This document shows positions 41,115 to 51,265 of a DNA stretch of 64,000 nt, in pieces. The notes beneath the pieces were generated by a model. It searched no databases, was not told where the DNA came from, and was given only the letters and a program-made list of their open reading frames with translations. The position numbers and the translations under genes were made by a program. The first letter of the stretch is position 1, and each line of letters begins with the position of its first letter. The stretch is from Rhynchopus sp. YZ270_cl-10 (taxonomy: Eukaryota; Euglenozoa; Diplonemea; Diplonemida; Diplonemidae): contig OZ037864.1 in NCBI GenBank assembly GCA_964035575.1, positions 434,001 through 498,000 of the forward strand, written 5' to 3'.

Positions 41115-42359
41115 TTAAAAGGAGCGTCTAGCGTTGCACAGCACGGAACGCAAGGGTTTTCCGAGGACACCTAGGATGAGCATTGTACCGGCCACGTATA
41201 ACAGCAAACTGGCCGACCATACGTTACTTTCATATGCTGTGTTGGCGGGAAGGGGGTCAATGTTATGTGACACAGACACCACTTCTGCCTTGGTTACCTT
41301 TGACACGATCTCTGTAGCCTGAGCATTCGCACCCTGGGCTTTTGGTTTGAGTCGTGTGGGAATACGGAACTCATGGACAACACCTCTGCCAGGTTCTGCA
41401 ACGAAGTTGAGCAGGGTGTCGCGCAGTGCAAAGTGCGCAAAGACACCGTCGCTGATGTAGGACCACACGCTCTTGCTGTGCTCTTTGTAACCCTTCTGGT
41501 GCGGTGTGTGCATCATGTAACCAGCGCCACCACCTGAGTTGATGTAGTGCACTCCGTTCACAACGGAGTACTGCATGTAGTGGTTGTCAGCGTTGATGTA
41601 AGCGGACACGCCATGTGCCTCAAAGAGTGGTGTCAGTATGTTCTGCATCCACTGCTGGTTCAGATGCGGCCCATTCGCGTACAAAGGATAGTGTCCCACC
41701 ACCACGATGTGCCACGTCTCGGCAGGAACATTCTCAGTCAGCTCCTTCTTCAGCCAGTCCAGCTGTGCGTATCCGTCCCAGCACCGTTTCTTGAACAGAT
41801 CCGGTTTGTTTTTGTTGACCTCGCACCTCTCGAAGAGAACTGTGTCGATGACAATCAGAAACACATTCCCGACCAGCTTCGAATAATATGGGTAGGGGAG
41901 ATTCCAGTGTTTGTCGTGGTTGAATACTGGCGTGGGGAGCACATTGGAAGGGAGGGATGTGTAATTGACTTGGGCCCAGATATTGCCTTTGTAGTCATGA
42001 TTCCCGAGGGCAGCGTAGAACGGGAGGGACGGTGGGTACGGTGCGAGGAAAGTGCTCTGCCACTGTGCGTCTGTAACGGACGAGACGCCGTGTTTGTAGA
42101 AGTTGTCGCCTGCAGCAATGGTGTACGACATGTCAAGTGTGTCGGCCAGGGTGCCCATCAGCTTGCCCACCTGGTGCTGCCGCTTCTTCGCAGACTTGTC
42201 GCCACCCCAGCAACCCATCGACATGAAACGGTTCTCCTTCTTCACGTCCGCCAATGCCGCTTTCAACTCAGCAGACAAGTTCACCTCGTCTTCCCCATTG
42301 CTGCAAAACAGAACCCCTAAAATAATAAACACCTGCGCGCAGACCCGAGACTCTCGCAT
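41115..42359 (-). CDS. Purple-acid-phosphatase-like membrane-anchored metallophosphoesterase
   Basis: 414 residues from MRESRVCAQ, preceding a signal peptide (VFIILGVLFCSNG). The frame stays open 12 codons upstream, but an acceptor-like TTTCCCAG lies between the two ATGs, 23 nt before the chosen one. The fold matches tartrate-resistant (ACP5-type) acid phosphatases: GDNFYKHG (84-91), LGNHDY (118-123), VVGHYPLYANG, and a late INSGGGAGY. A C-terminal hydrophobic segment (ASLLLYVAGTMLILGVLG) and a basic tail predict a single-pass type I protein. Two usual metal ligands look replaced: the first-motif Asp is Cys (GCWGG, residue 50), and the first His of GHDH is Asp (NADNHY). Activity is therefore uncertain. 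Confidence 0.9.
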   Translation of the reverse strand: MRESRVCAQVFIILGVLFCSNGEDEVNLSAELKAALADVKKENRFMSMGCWGGDKSAKKRQHQVGKLMGTLADTLDMSYTIAAGDNFYKHGVSSVTDAQWQSTFLAPYPPSLPFYAALGNHDYKGNIWAQVNYTSLPSNVLPTPVFNHDKHWNLPYPYYSKLVGNVFLIVIDTVLFERCEVNKNKPDLFKKRCWDGYAQLDWLKKELTENVPAETWHIVVVGHYPLYANGPHLNQQWMQNILTPLFEAHGVSAYINADNHYMQYSVVNGVHYINSGGGAGYMMHTPHQKGYKEHSKSVWSYISDGVFAHFALRDTLLNFVAEPGRGVVHEFRIPTRLKPKAQGANAQATEIVSKVTKAEVVSVSHNIDPLPANTAYESNVWSASLLLYVAGTMLILGVLGKPLRSVLCNARRSF

Positions 42360-42632
42360 AGTGTCCTGTGTGTAACGTATCCCTGGGAAAGCCATGGGCA
42401 GGGAGCAGTAATTTCAAAAGGTTAAGAATATGTGACAGTGCAAGGTGGGCAACGTGAGCAAATGTAAGGCGATCTCGCACTGCCCGGGACACACAAGCCT
42501 ACTGCATGAGGTCATGTCTGTCTAAGGCATGGGACATGCTCATGGCACGTGCTATATCGTCTTCGCAGCATCCCGAGGTGTACGTTGTGGCTTCACAAGG
42601 AAGACATGTGTAGAAAAACTAAGTATGGAGTA

Positions 42633-42881
42633 CTGCTATGATGTCAGCGAGGTTAAGTGTGTGTTGTGATCAATCAAGAGGCGTGACGCCCACTCAGCGT
42701 GGTGCATGGTCAATAATGACGAATTTCATCATGTTCTGCTGTGTCAGGAAACGGAGGATATCTCGAGTGGTTTGGGTGTGCGTGGATGCCATGACCGGCA
42801 GCGACGCGACCGTAAACCCCCTTTCGACGGGTCTTTGTGCGACAGACACGGTGGATGTCTGACGGAGGGGAGGGTGCACTG
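42633..42881 (-). repeat. Four-copy 210-bp repeat, copy 3
   Basis: Starts ctgctatgatgtcagcgagg. Otherwise as copy 1. Confidence 0.85.
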
Positions 42882-43620
42882 GGTAATATGTGGGAGAATA
42901 GGGTCAAGAAACAAGATGGTGTATTCTGTTTTATGTTCTTTTCAAAAATGCATGAACCGCTGAAAGAAGCGTGCAAAAGGGAACATATTGAAGAACCAAC
43001 TGGCGCAAGCAGTGTGAGCAAGATAGACAGAACTGTCAGACATCTTGCCCTCCGCTTCTGCGCGTCTCGTGTGTCTTCTTTGAAGGAAGGGGTAAAGTAG
43101 TAACGTATGCAAGGGGAGTGGTGCAAGGGTACGTGGGACATAGAAAGTCTGTTGCGGCACTGTACAGGAGTCCAGCAGACTGCAGGTGCACAAGCACGTC
43201 CACACACACCAAATGTGCGAACCTGACCTGTGCACTGCAACCTTGCCAGCCCCTTCTCAAGCGTCTCGCGTCAGAGCAGAAAATAAAAACAAAAAGTTAA
43301 AACCAAAGATTTAGTCACTGAAGTGCATGTGCACCCACGTCTCTTTCACACAGTAGAAGGTACTGTGGATACAGGGATGATACACTGGTTCAGTACAAAC
43401 AGCAAATACAATGATCTTAAATGAGTTTCTCATCAACCATGTCGAAAAGAAACAATAAAAACTGAAAGATTCATGTGACGAGAGCGTGCACATACATCTG
43501 ACCAAAAAATAGTTCTTTATGAGAACCAAAGTTGAAAAAACGAGGAAAAGAAAATAAAAAAGCAAAACGTTGTAAGATGACACTAAACCTCAAGTGTTTA
43601 GCAAGTTAAAAGAACACAAA
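42633..43620. repeat. ~1-kb downstream block, duplicate of 16500-17500
   Basis: Near-identical to the block following cysteine-rich protein 1, differing mainly in a short A-rich stretch (~43535-43570). It includes copy 3 of the 210-bp repeat, whose left edge lies ~270 bp upstream of the phosphatase start, and a Q-like hairpin at 43570-43612. Confidence 0.9.
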
Positions 43621-43663
43621 AACAACAACATCATTCGTCTGTCAGAATCACATGCGTCAGCTA

Positions 43664-46234
43664 TCACAACTTCTCACGCACACATGCGATGGTAGTGCAG
43701 CACAACGTCTCAACGTAGCACTTGTCCTTGTTCGTGGACCTGCAGCGTGCACGCTTCTTCTGCCTGAAGCCCTCCCTGCACACCGGCAGTGCCTCACAGC
43801 ACGGTGCACTGTCCGACACACAGCATCCCGAGCAGTCCGCACAGCCTTCCCTCTCATCACCAGCACACACAAAACCTGCATCACACTGGATGTTTGCAAT
43901 CCCGCCACACATCTTCTCACAGGCAGCAGGTTCCTCAACAGGTGCAGGCACTCCTCTTGTGTCCACCTCACAGCATCCAAGGCAGTCAGCTCCACCTGTG
44001 CTTGGGTCGCAGCTGTCTGTCGCGTCGTCCACACACACGTATCCAGCCTTGCACATCGTGCCAATCTTCCCACCACACACATTCGCACAGGTTGGTGCAG
44101 CCTCCTCCTCACAACATCCTCCACAGTCGGCACCTCCGTTCTTCGGGTCGCAGTTGTCGTTCACATCGTCGGCACAGACGAAACCAGTTCCGCACTGGAT
44201 GTTGGCAATACCACCGCAGAACTCACACTTCGGCGGAGCAAGGATGCAGCATCCAAGGCAGTCAGCTCCTCCGTTCTTGGGGTCGCAGCTGTCAGTTGCG
44301 TCATCAACACAGACGTAGCCATCCTTGCAAACAGTTCCGAGGATTCCACCGCAGACGTTGTGGCAGACAGGGGCAGGTGCAGGCTCACAGCATCCCGAGC
44401 AGTCCGCACAGCCTTCCCTCTGAACACCACCACACACGAAACCTGCATCGCACTGGATGTTTGCAATCCCGCCACACATCTTCGCACAGGCCGCAGGTTC
44501 TTCAACAGACGCAAGCTCGCAGCATCCAAGGCAGTCAGCTCCTCCGTTCTTGGGGTCGCAGCTGTCGGTTGCGTCATCGATGCAGACGTAGCCATCCTTG
44601 CATGCAGTTCCGAGGATTCCACCACAGACGTTGTGGCAGACAGGGGCAGGTGCAAGCTCGCAGCATCCGAGGCAGTCAGCTCCTCCGTTCTTGGGGTCGC
44701 AGCTGTCAGTTGCGTCGTCAACACAGACGTAGCCGTCCTTGCATGCAGTTCCGAGGATTCCACCGCAGACGTTGTGGCAGACAGGGGCAGGTGCAAGCTC
44801 ACAGCATCCGAGGCAGTCAGCTCCTCCGGTCTTGGGGTCGCAGCTGTCAGTTGCGTCGTCAACACAGACGTAGCCGTCCTTGCATGCAGTTCCGAGGATT
44901 CCACCGCAGACGTTGTGGCAGACAGGGGCAGGTGCAAGCTCACAGCATCCGAGGCAGTCAGCTCCTCCGGTCTTGGGGTCGCAGCTGTCAGTTGCGTCGT
45001 CAACACAGACGTAGCCATCCTTGCAAACAGTTCCGAGGATTCCACCGCAGACGTTGTGGCAGACAGGGGCAGGTGCAAGCTCACAGCATCCGAGGCAGTC
45101 AGCTCCTCCGTTCTTGGGGTCGCAGCTGTCGGTTGCGTCATCAACACAGACGTAGCCGCCCTTGCATGCAGTTCCAAGGATTCCACCGCAGACGTTGTGG
45201 CAGACAGGGGCAGGTGCAAGCTCACAGCATCCGAGGCAGTCAGCTCCTCCGTTCTTGGGGTCGCAGCTGTCGGTTGCGTCATCAACACAGACGTAGCCGC
45301 CCTTGCATGCAGTTCCAAGGATTCCACCGCAGACGTTGTGGCAGACAGGGGCAGGTGCAGGCTCACAGCATCCCGAGCAGTCCGCACAGCCTTCCCTCTG
45401 AACACCACCACACACGAAACCTGCATCGCACTGGATGTTTGCAATCCCGCCACACATCTTCGCACAGGCCGCAGGTTCTTCAACAGGCGCAAGCGCACAG
45501 CATCCAAGGCAGTCAGCTCCTCCGTTCTTGGGGTCGCAGCTGTCGGTTGCGTCATCAACACAGACGTAGCCATCCTTGCACGCAGTTCCGAGGATTCCAC
45601 CACAGACGTTGTGGCAGACAGGGGCAGGTGCAAGCTCACAGCATCCGAGGCAGTCAGCGCCTCCGTTCTTGGGGTCGCAGCTGTCGCTTGCGTCGTCGAC
45701 ACAGACGTAGCCATCCTTGCAAGCAGTTCCGAGGATTCCACCACAGACGTTGTGGCAGACAGGGGCAGGTGCAGGCTCACAGCATCCCGAGCAGTCCGCA
45801 CAGCCTTCCCTCTGAACACCACCACACACGAAACCTGCATCGCACTGGATGTTTGCAATCCCGCCACACATCTTCGCACAGGCCGCAGGTTCTTCAACAG
45901 GCGCAAGCGCACAGCATCCAAGGCAGTCAGCTCCTCCGTTCTTGGGGTCGCAGCTGTCGGTTGCGTCATCAACACAGACGTAGCCATCCTTGCACGCAGT
46001 TCCGAGGATTCCACCACAGACGTTGTGGCAGACAGGGGCAGGTGCAAGCTCACAGCATCCGAGGCAGTCAGCGCCTCCGTTCTTGGGGTCGCAGCTGTCG
46101 CTTGCGTCGTCGACACAGACGTAGCCATCCTTGCAAGCAGTTCCGAGGATTCCACCACAGACGTTGGGGCAGACGGAGAGTGCGGAAGTGACAGACAAAA
46201 GTGTCACCAAATAGAGAGCCCGTTGAGGGAGCAT
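43664..46234 (-). CDS. Secreted cysteine-rich repeat protein 2, ~17 CGG modules
   Basis: 856 residues from MLPQRALYLVTLL, the same signal peptide as protein 1. Upstream open codons (36) are excluded because the paralogue's start and the TCACAG acceptor-like site 22 nt before it are conserved. The modules are the same A and B types as in protein 1 but differ in number and order. B modules here read CAKMCGG instead of CEKMCGG, except the last, which keeps CEKM and belongs to the near-identical 3' block. Two adjacent five-module-scale segments are nearly identical, indicating recent internal duplication. The tail RQKKRARCRSTNKDKCYVE is identical to protein 1. Likely an extracellular structural or adhesive protein. 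Confidence 0.92.
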   Translation of the reverse strand: MLPQRALYLVTLLSVTSALSVCPNVCGGILGTACKDGYVCVDDASDSCDPKNGGADCLGCCELAPAPVCHNVCGGILGTACKDGYVCVDDATDSCDPKNGGADCLGCCALAPVEEPAACAKMCGGIANIQCDAGFVCGGVQREGCADCSGCCEPAPAPVCHNVCGGILGTACKDGYVCVDDASDSCDPKNGGADCLGCCELAPAPVCHNVCGGILGTACKDGYVCVDDATDSCDPKNGGADCLGCCALAPVEEPAACAKMCGGIANIQCDAGFVCGGVQREGCADCSGCCEPAPAPVCHNVCGGILGTACKGGYVCVDDATDSCDPKNGGADCLGCCELAPAPVCHNVCGGILGTACKGGYVCVDDATDSCDPKNGGADCLGCCELAPAPVCHNVCGGILGTVCKDGYVCVDDATDSCDPKTGGADCLGCCELAPAPVCHNVCGGILGTACKDGYVCVDDATDSCDPKTGGADCLGCCELAPAPVCHNVCGGILGTACKDGYVCVDDATDSCDPKNGGADCLGCCELAPAPVCHNVCGGILGTACKDGYVCIDDATDSCDPKNGGADCLGCCELASVEEPAACAKMCGGIANIQCDAGFVCGGVQREGCADCSGCCEPAPAPVCHNVCGGILGTVCKDGYVCVDDATDSCDPKNGGADCLGCCILAPPKCEFCGGIANIQCGTGFVCADDVNDNCDPKNGGADCGGCCEEEAAPTCANVCGGKIGTMCKAGYVCVDDATDSCDPSTGGADCLGCCEVDTRGVPAPVEEPAACEKMCGGIANIQCDAGFVCAGDEREGCADCSGCCVSDSAPCCEALPVCREGFRQKKRARCRSTNKDKCYVETLCCTTIACVREKL

Positions 46235-46353
46235 TTTATGGTTGGGAATGTAGAATCTGTGAGGTTGGGAATGGTGGTGGGAGTCTGGTGAATGTGATGA
46301 AGAAGCGTTGGAGGTGAACGACTGTTGTGGAAACCAATGCATTGAAGAAGAGA

Positions 46354-46604
46354 TGTGTCAGCGAGGTTAAGTGTGTGTTGTGATCAATCAAGAGGCGTGA
46401 CGCCCACTCAGCGTGGTGCATGGTCATTAATGACGAATTTCATCATGTTCTGCTGTGTCAGGAAACGGAGGATATCTCGAGTGGTTTGGGTGTGCGTGGA
46501 TGCCATGACCGGCAGCGACGCGACCGTAAACCCCCTTTCGACGGGTCTTTGTGCGACTAGACACGCTGAATGTCTGACGGAGGGGAGGGTGCACTGCACT
46601 GGGT
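46354..46604 (-). repeat. Four-copy 210-bp repeat, copy 4
   Basis: Starts gtgtcagcgaggttaag and matches the others through cgacgggtctttgtgcgac. It also matches copies 1 and 3 less exactly up to gtgcactgggtaa. It lies ~120 bp upstream of cysteine-rich protein 2. One base change alters the shared frame (II to IN). Confidence 0.85.
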
Positions 46605-47805
46605 AACATCTGGACGCATCGGGACAAAAATAGTATAGACATCTGGCGGAAGGTAAAGGAACTCAAGACGTGCACTGGTGACACGTGACAGTACTATGTG
46701 CTACGATTGTAATAAAATGTTGGTCAACAGCTGAAGGTGAAAGGATGAAGGTGGCAAGGGTAATTGTAAATGCGGTGGGGGGGGGGGAAATCGCACATTT
46801 TTTTTTTTTTGGTTTTATCATATCTGGACCCACTTTGTTGTCTTTTTTTTGCTTTGTTTCAACGAGCATACTCTAATTTTTTTGTCTTCCGTGTACTTCA
46901 TATCGGATGCCTTTCGTTGTTTGGCAAAGCCACAGCTAATGTTAATTATACTGTGCTTAGCCGTCTGGGCCAGGAGCCTCGTCATGGGAACAATTGATAA
47001 GCCTTAAAATAAAAAGCAGGTGTGTGCATGTTACATTCACACGTGTCTTACTTTCTTTCTTTCGCATTCTCGCTTTTCAAGTTTATCTGAATGTTTTTGG
47101 GGTGTTTTTTTTGTTGCTTTTTCTTTTTTAATCTTCTCCCGACCCCGTACTATATTTTTCGTAGTTATGATCGTTTTAAGCCACTACTCAATAAATATTT
47201 GAAACTCAAAAGCAAACAGTTGCTGCAGTACAAAGAAAGCAGATGGCCGTACGATTCGAATACTTGCGAACAAAGTCGGTTTTTTTTTTGGTTTTTACTT
47301 TAGTTTGTACAACCTGCCTTTTGCGACAGTGTCGGAAAATTAAATTTTGATTTTGTTGCAAAATTCTCTCATATTTTTACGGTGACGTGGAAAAGCCTTT
47401 TTTATTTTTTTATTTTTGCGTTCAAAAAAAATTGAAAAAAAAGTGTGGGACTTGGACCGCTCGATGAGGGAGTCGAATCCTAAGAAATTGTTCATGTACT
47501 TTCAAATTACAGAAGAAAGGTACAATGACGGACGTTCTCTACGGATACATCCATCTGTTTAATTTGTTGCAAAAAAATGTGAAAAGAAAAGAGAAAAAGC
47601 AATTGTTTCCGTGCAAAAAAAAAAAAAAAAAAAACATTACGGTCAGAGTGGAGGATGTTGTTCAGCGTAAGCTGAGAACAGGTGGGATAAGGGAGGGATA
47701 GGATGGGGCTGGAAGAAAAAAAAAAAGGATCTGAGCATCAGAGGGAAGGGTAAGAGCAAAGGTTTAGCCCCTCCTCATATGCAAAAAAACAAAGAGAAAA
47801 AAAGT

Positions 47806-47976
47806 AGCGTGACCCTAAGCCTCTCGTGTTTAGGAATCTAAAAGAACATGGTGTTGATTGTGCTAACGCCTCTGGGACGCTGCGAATAGAAGGGGAAAAA
47901 GGGGGGGAAATAAAAATAAAAAAGTTGGCAGAATGAATCTAAACCTCGCGTGCTTAGTCACCTTGAAGAAAAAAAA
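47806..47976 (+). repeat. SINE-like elements, Q then P plus Q
   Basis: Q at 47806-47842 (ctaagcctctcgtgtttag), P at 47848-47885 (gctaacgcctctgggacgc) and Q at 47934-47976 (ctaaacctcgcgtgcttag, then tcaccttg). Confidence 0.65.
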
Positions 47977-48109
47977 ATAACAAAAAGGGAGAGAGGGAGG
48001 GGGAGGGAGAGAGAAAGATGGAAGGAAAAGTTTATTTTAATTCGGTTCTACACGGGACATTGTGTCTCAGCACCTCCCCACATTTCTTTTGAAGAGATGG
48101 ACGTTGTCC

Positions 48110-48383
48110 TCAAATTTTTTCGTTGTTTCTTGAAAAGATGAAACCTGTTATGTGACAACGTTCAAAATGGGGATACGGGTTTAGTTGCAAACACTTCACC
48201 CTGGTACTGCCTCTGACCACGTTTTCTTGTTGTTCTACGTGGCAGGGTTCCACACCACTCAAGGCAGTGGGACAGTTCCCCTGCTCTGATTCGAGGGGAC
48301 TACACAGACAGCACACATCTCCTTCCCCCACTATGTGGCAGTAGAGCCTTGTTGGGTGGCTCACTGGCCTGACTTTTGGTAAA
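48110..48383 (-). other. Candidate terminal exon, cysteine-rich
   Basis: An open frame after a TTACCAAAAGTCAG acceptor-like site reads LYCHIVGEGDVCCLCSP and VEPCHVEQQENVVRGS, with eight or more cysteines, and ends in a stop at 48110. It looks protein-like but upstream exons were not identified. Confidence 0.35.
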
Positions 48384-49189
48384 TTAAAAATATCAATGGT
48401 ATATGAAAGAACACCAGAGAGGGACGGGGCAAGGGGGAAAACAAGGATTGGGGGAAGAGAGCAATATGTCACCACCCCCCACGCACTGCTCGTTTTGCAA
48501 TCAATAAAACTGTGAATAAAATGCTCTTTCCGGAGAAGAACACTATAGGGGGGAGGGCAACTTTTTAAAAAGAAAAACACATAAAAATACACACAAAAAA
48601 TGAGAAGTTGAAACAACAAACACCTCGACAAGGCAGGACTGATGGGAACAGCCTCTGGAACATTGTCTTCGTATTTGTGGTGGGTTTTTTTTTGCTGCGA
48701 CTTTCACAAATCACCGTTCTCTATGTCTGAATGTGCCTCACAACAAACACATCCTAAAATAAACGGCTCCGGTGCCATTCCGTACGACGACAAGACACCA
48801 GATCCCCACAAGGAAAAAGGGGTTCAACTTGGGGACGTTGATTACATAAAAAGGTAGCTAATAGGGGAGGGTAAAGTCGTAGGTGCAAAAGGCACCAATA
48901 TGCACGCATGGGTGGTGGGGGGTCATTGGGTAGGGTGGGGTGGGGGGAAAGCAAACTTGAAAAGATGCAGGACACATCTAGAGGGGAGGAGAAAAAGGGG
49001 TAAAAAAAGAGAAAAGAAAAAAAATGCGTACATCATTGCGGTGCTTTGTTTCGAACAGGATGCTACCCAATGTTTCCTGATGAAACCCACAGTGCACATA
49101 GAAGTACAATTTTTCGGTTTGTTTCCGGGGGGAAAATAATGCACAAGTGAAAACTGCGCAATAAAAAAAAATGTAAAAAAAAAAGTGTG

Positions 49190-49228
49190 TAATGATGATC
49201 CCAAGACTCTCTCGTTCACCTTCCACAA
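49190..49228 (+). repeat. SINE-like element, diverged Q
   Basis: Reads atgatgatcccaagactctc then tcgttcacctt. Confidence 0.4.
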
Positions 49229-49499
49229 ATAAAAGCTTGGAAAAAAAGCGGATATGTCTTTCGTGAGATGTGCACATCTGTCAAGAATAAAAAAGGGGAA
49301 GGGGTTGCAACCAAAGATACCTCAGAGGGCGAAGAGAAGAAAGAGGGGGAAAAAAAAATACGTTGTGGAGCTATGTCTCACGGGACACAACAAGACAACG
49401 GAAAAACACATCAAGAAGTAACTCCACATTTAAAATACACTTTTCTTCGGAACAGTTGACATCAGAGGCGTTTAGCTTGCGGGAAAAGTGAACAAACGT

Positions 49500-49733
49500 G
49501 AGGTTGATGGTGTAAAACGCCTCTGGGACGCAGATACCTCGGTTATCGAAACCCCCCTTCTCCCTCCCCTGGAATGTTGCACTATATGGGGAACAGGAGA
49601 ACATCACCTACCTTCGATTTAACCGTTCTTCGCAGATGTTTTGTGTACAAATAATATGCCGAAGCAAAACCAAGAAGAAAAGTTTATAAGATGACTCTCA
49701 GCCTCTGCTTCGTCACTTTTGATCAAAAGTTTT
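49500..49733 (+). repeat. SINE-like element, P plus Q, interrupted by element G
   Basis: P at 49500-49555 (gtaaaacgcctctgggacgc, then cggttatcgaaacccc) and a Q at 49687-49733 whose end overlaps the left flank of element G. Confidence 0.55.
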
Positions 49734-50293
49734 CAGGGGACATTAGTATGCCGGTGTGCCGGTGTGGCCACACCGGCTAAGCCGGTGTGGGATTTTGAGA
49801 AAAAAAAAAAAAAAAAAGAAAAAGGCAGATTTTTGAATTTTTTTCTGAATTTTATCTCCTCATACAAGGCTACAACCACATCTGTAGCGGTTTCTTATGT
49901 GCATGTGACCCCACCACAAAGACCAATCGGTCCGTTCAATCAAAAGAAATAGATGTTTGCAACTCTCATAAAAAAGTAGCGTACCGTGCGCCTGCGGCGC
50001 AGCTAAAAATGACGAGCGGTAGCCCACAGCTCTACCCTAGGCCATAGTCACAGCTACCTTTACCATAGTTTGGCTATAAAAGCGTGCGATTTTATGTCAC
50101 AATTTTTGAAATGTTGCGTACCGTGGCTTCGCCAGAAAAGTTTTGATGCCATATGGTTAGACAAGGGCGCGGAGGGGAAAGAGTTGTGGAGGTCTCTGCC
50201 AAAAATGCGTGGGGAAAAAAAAATTGCCTCACACCGGCTTTTTTGGCTCACACCGGCTTTTTTTTCAAAATCTCAAACTACCAATGTCCCCTG
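49734..50293. mobile_element. Element G, 560-bp non-autonomous TIR element
   Basis: Ends are CAGGGGACATTAGTA and TACCAATGTCCCCTG. ATCAAAAG occurs directly at the right boundary (50294-50301) and on the left (49722-49729), there separated by TTTT. An 8-bp direct repeat and CAGGGG ends suggest a hAT-like MITE. The interior has several gccggtgtg repeats near both ends and no coding capacity. Confidence 0.6.
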
Positions 50294-50368
50294 ATCAAAA
50301 GAAAAGAAAAAAAGAAAAAAAAAAGGGGGTAAGGAAGTCGCCTCGCATAACCGAAGCAAAAAAAAAAA

Positions 50369-50512
50369 GTGAAGTTGACAGCGCAAACACCTCTGGGACG
50401 CAGGCACTTGACACTTCGGAGTTGCTTACAAGGGAAGGAAAGAAGGGGGAAAAAGAGGGGGTGTATAAAGATGAACCTAGGCCCACTGCTGCTTAATCAT
50501 TTTCAGAAAGAT
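50369..50512 (+). repeat. SINE-like element, P plus Q
   Basis: P at 50369-50412 (gcaaacacctctgggacgc, then aggcac) and Q at 50468-50512 (agatgaacctaggcccactg, then cttaatcattttc), separated by an A/G-rich linker. A good example of unit length, ~145 bp. Confidence 0.6.
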
Positions 50513-50696
50513 TGAGAGTTAAATGCACCTCGCTGTGACACCCATCTTTAAACACTATACGATGGGAGGGAATAAAGGGGTAGGATAAAAGGAGGAGGCA
50601 GTGATGGGGGGGCAAAGAAACTGCATCGGTCATTTTCTGGCGATGTGTTAATCTCACCCCCCAGGTCCAGCTATCCAACCCAAAACAGAAAAAAGT

Positions 50697-50868
50697 TTTG
50701 CGAAGAATGCCTCTTTGTGCTTAGTCACCTGGTAACAAAGTAAAGTGGAGTTGATACCGCACAGATTACCTCAAGGGGATACAGGGGCTGTGCAAAGAAA
50801 GAATTTTTTTTTTTGTAAAATTTTGTAAAATGCATGCCTCTTCGTTTGCTTAGTCACCTTAGAACAGT
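50697..50868 (+). repeat. SINE-like elements, Q then P plus Q
   Basis: Q at 50697-50735, diverged P at 50745-50795 and Q at 50826-50868 (tttgcttagtcacctta). Confidence 0.5.
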
Positions 50869-51265
50869 GAGGTGTAAATAAAAAAGGGTGGGAAATAAAC
50901 TTGACATAATACCTTACACTGCCGAATGCAAAAACAATAAATATTGTCAAGGCTCGCTAGTGTAGATATTTTCACAACAACAACAACAACAACAACAACA
51001 AAAATCCCCTCCCCAGACCCCCCTCCCCATTTTTTAAGAATATAAAAAAAAAAATTCACCTCCCCCCAAACCCCATTTTGCTCCTCCCCTTCTTCTGACA
51101 CTGTGTAAACAGTTGTTGCTTTTTTTTTTTTCCTCCCCTCCCCCTCCACTTTTTATAATTTACTCTTTCGTTTTGCTTTATTTCTTTCTTTTTACTGTAC
51201 TTTTTTTCTTTTTTAGTTCATTTTCCTTTTTTTTTTCCTTTTTTGTTCTTTTTTTTTTTTTGAAG

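Larger units (their letters stand above)
46605..51265. other. 4.7-kb repeat-rich stretch without a complete gene
   Basis: T-rich DNA (46790-47640), several SINE-like copies, element G (49734-50293), a (CAA)n-like run (50978-51002) and exon-like islands on the minus strand (48110-48383; ~49030-49075, reading ETLGSILFETKHRND between an AG and a GTACGC donor). Confidence 0.5.

Noticed and set aside
43652-46291. 879-codon plus-strand ORF
   Set aside because: Same antisense artefact over cysteine-rich protein 2.
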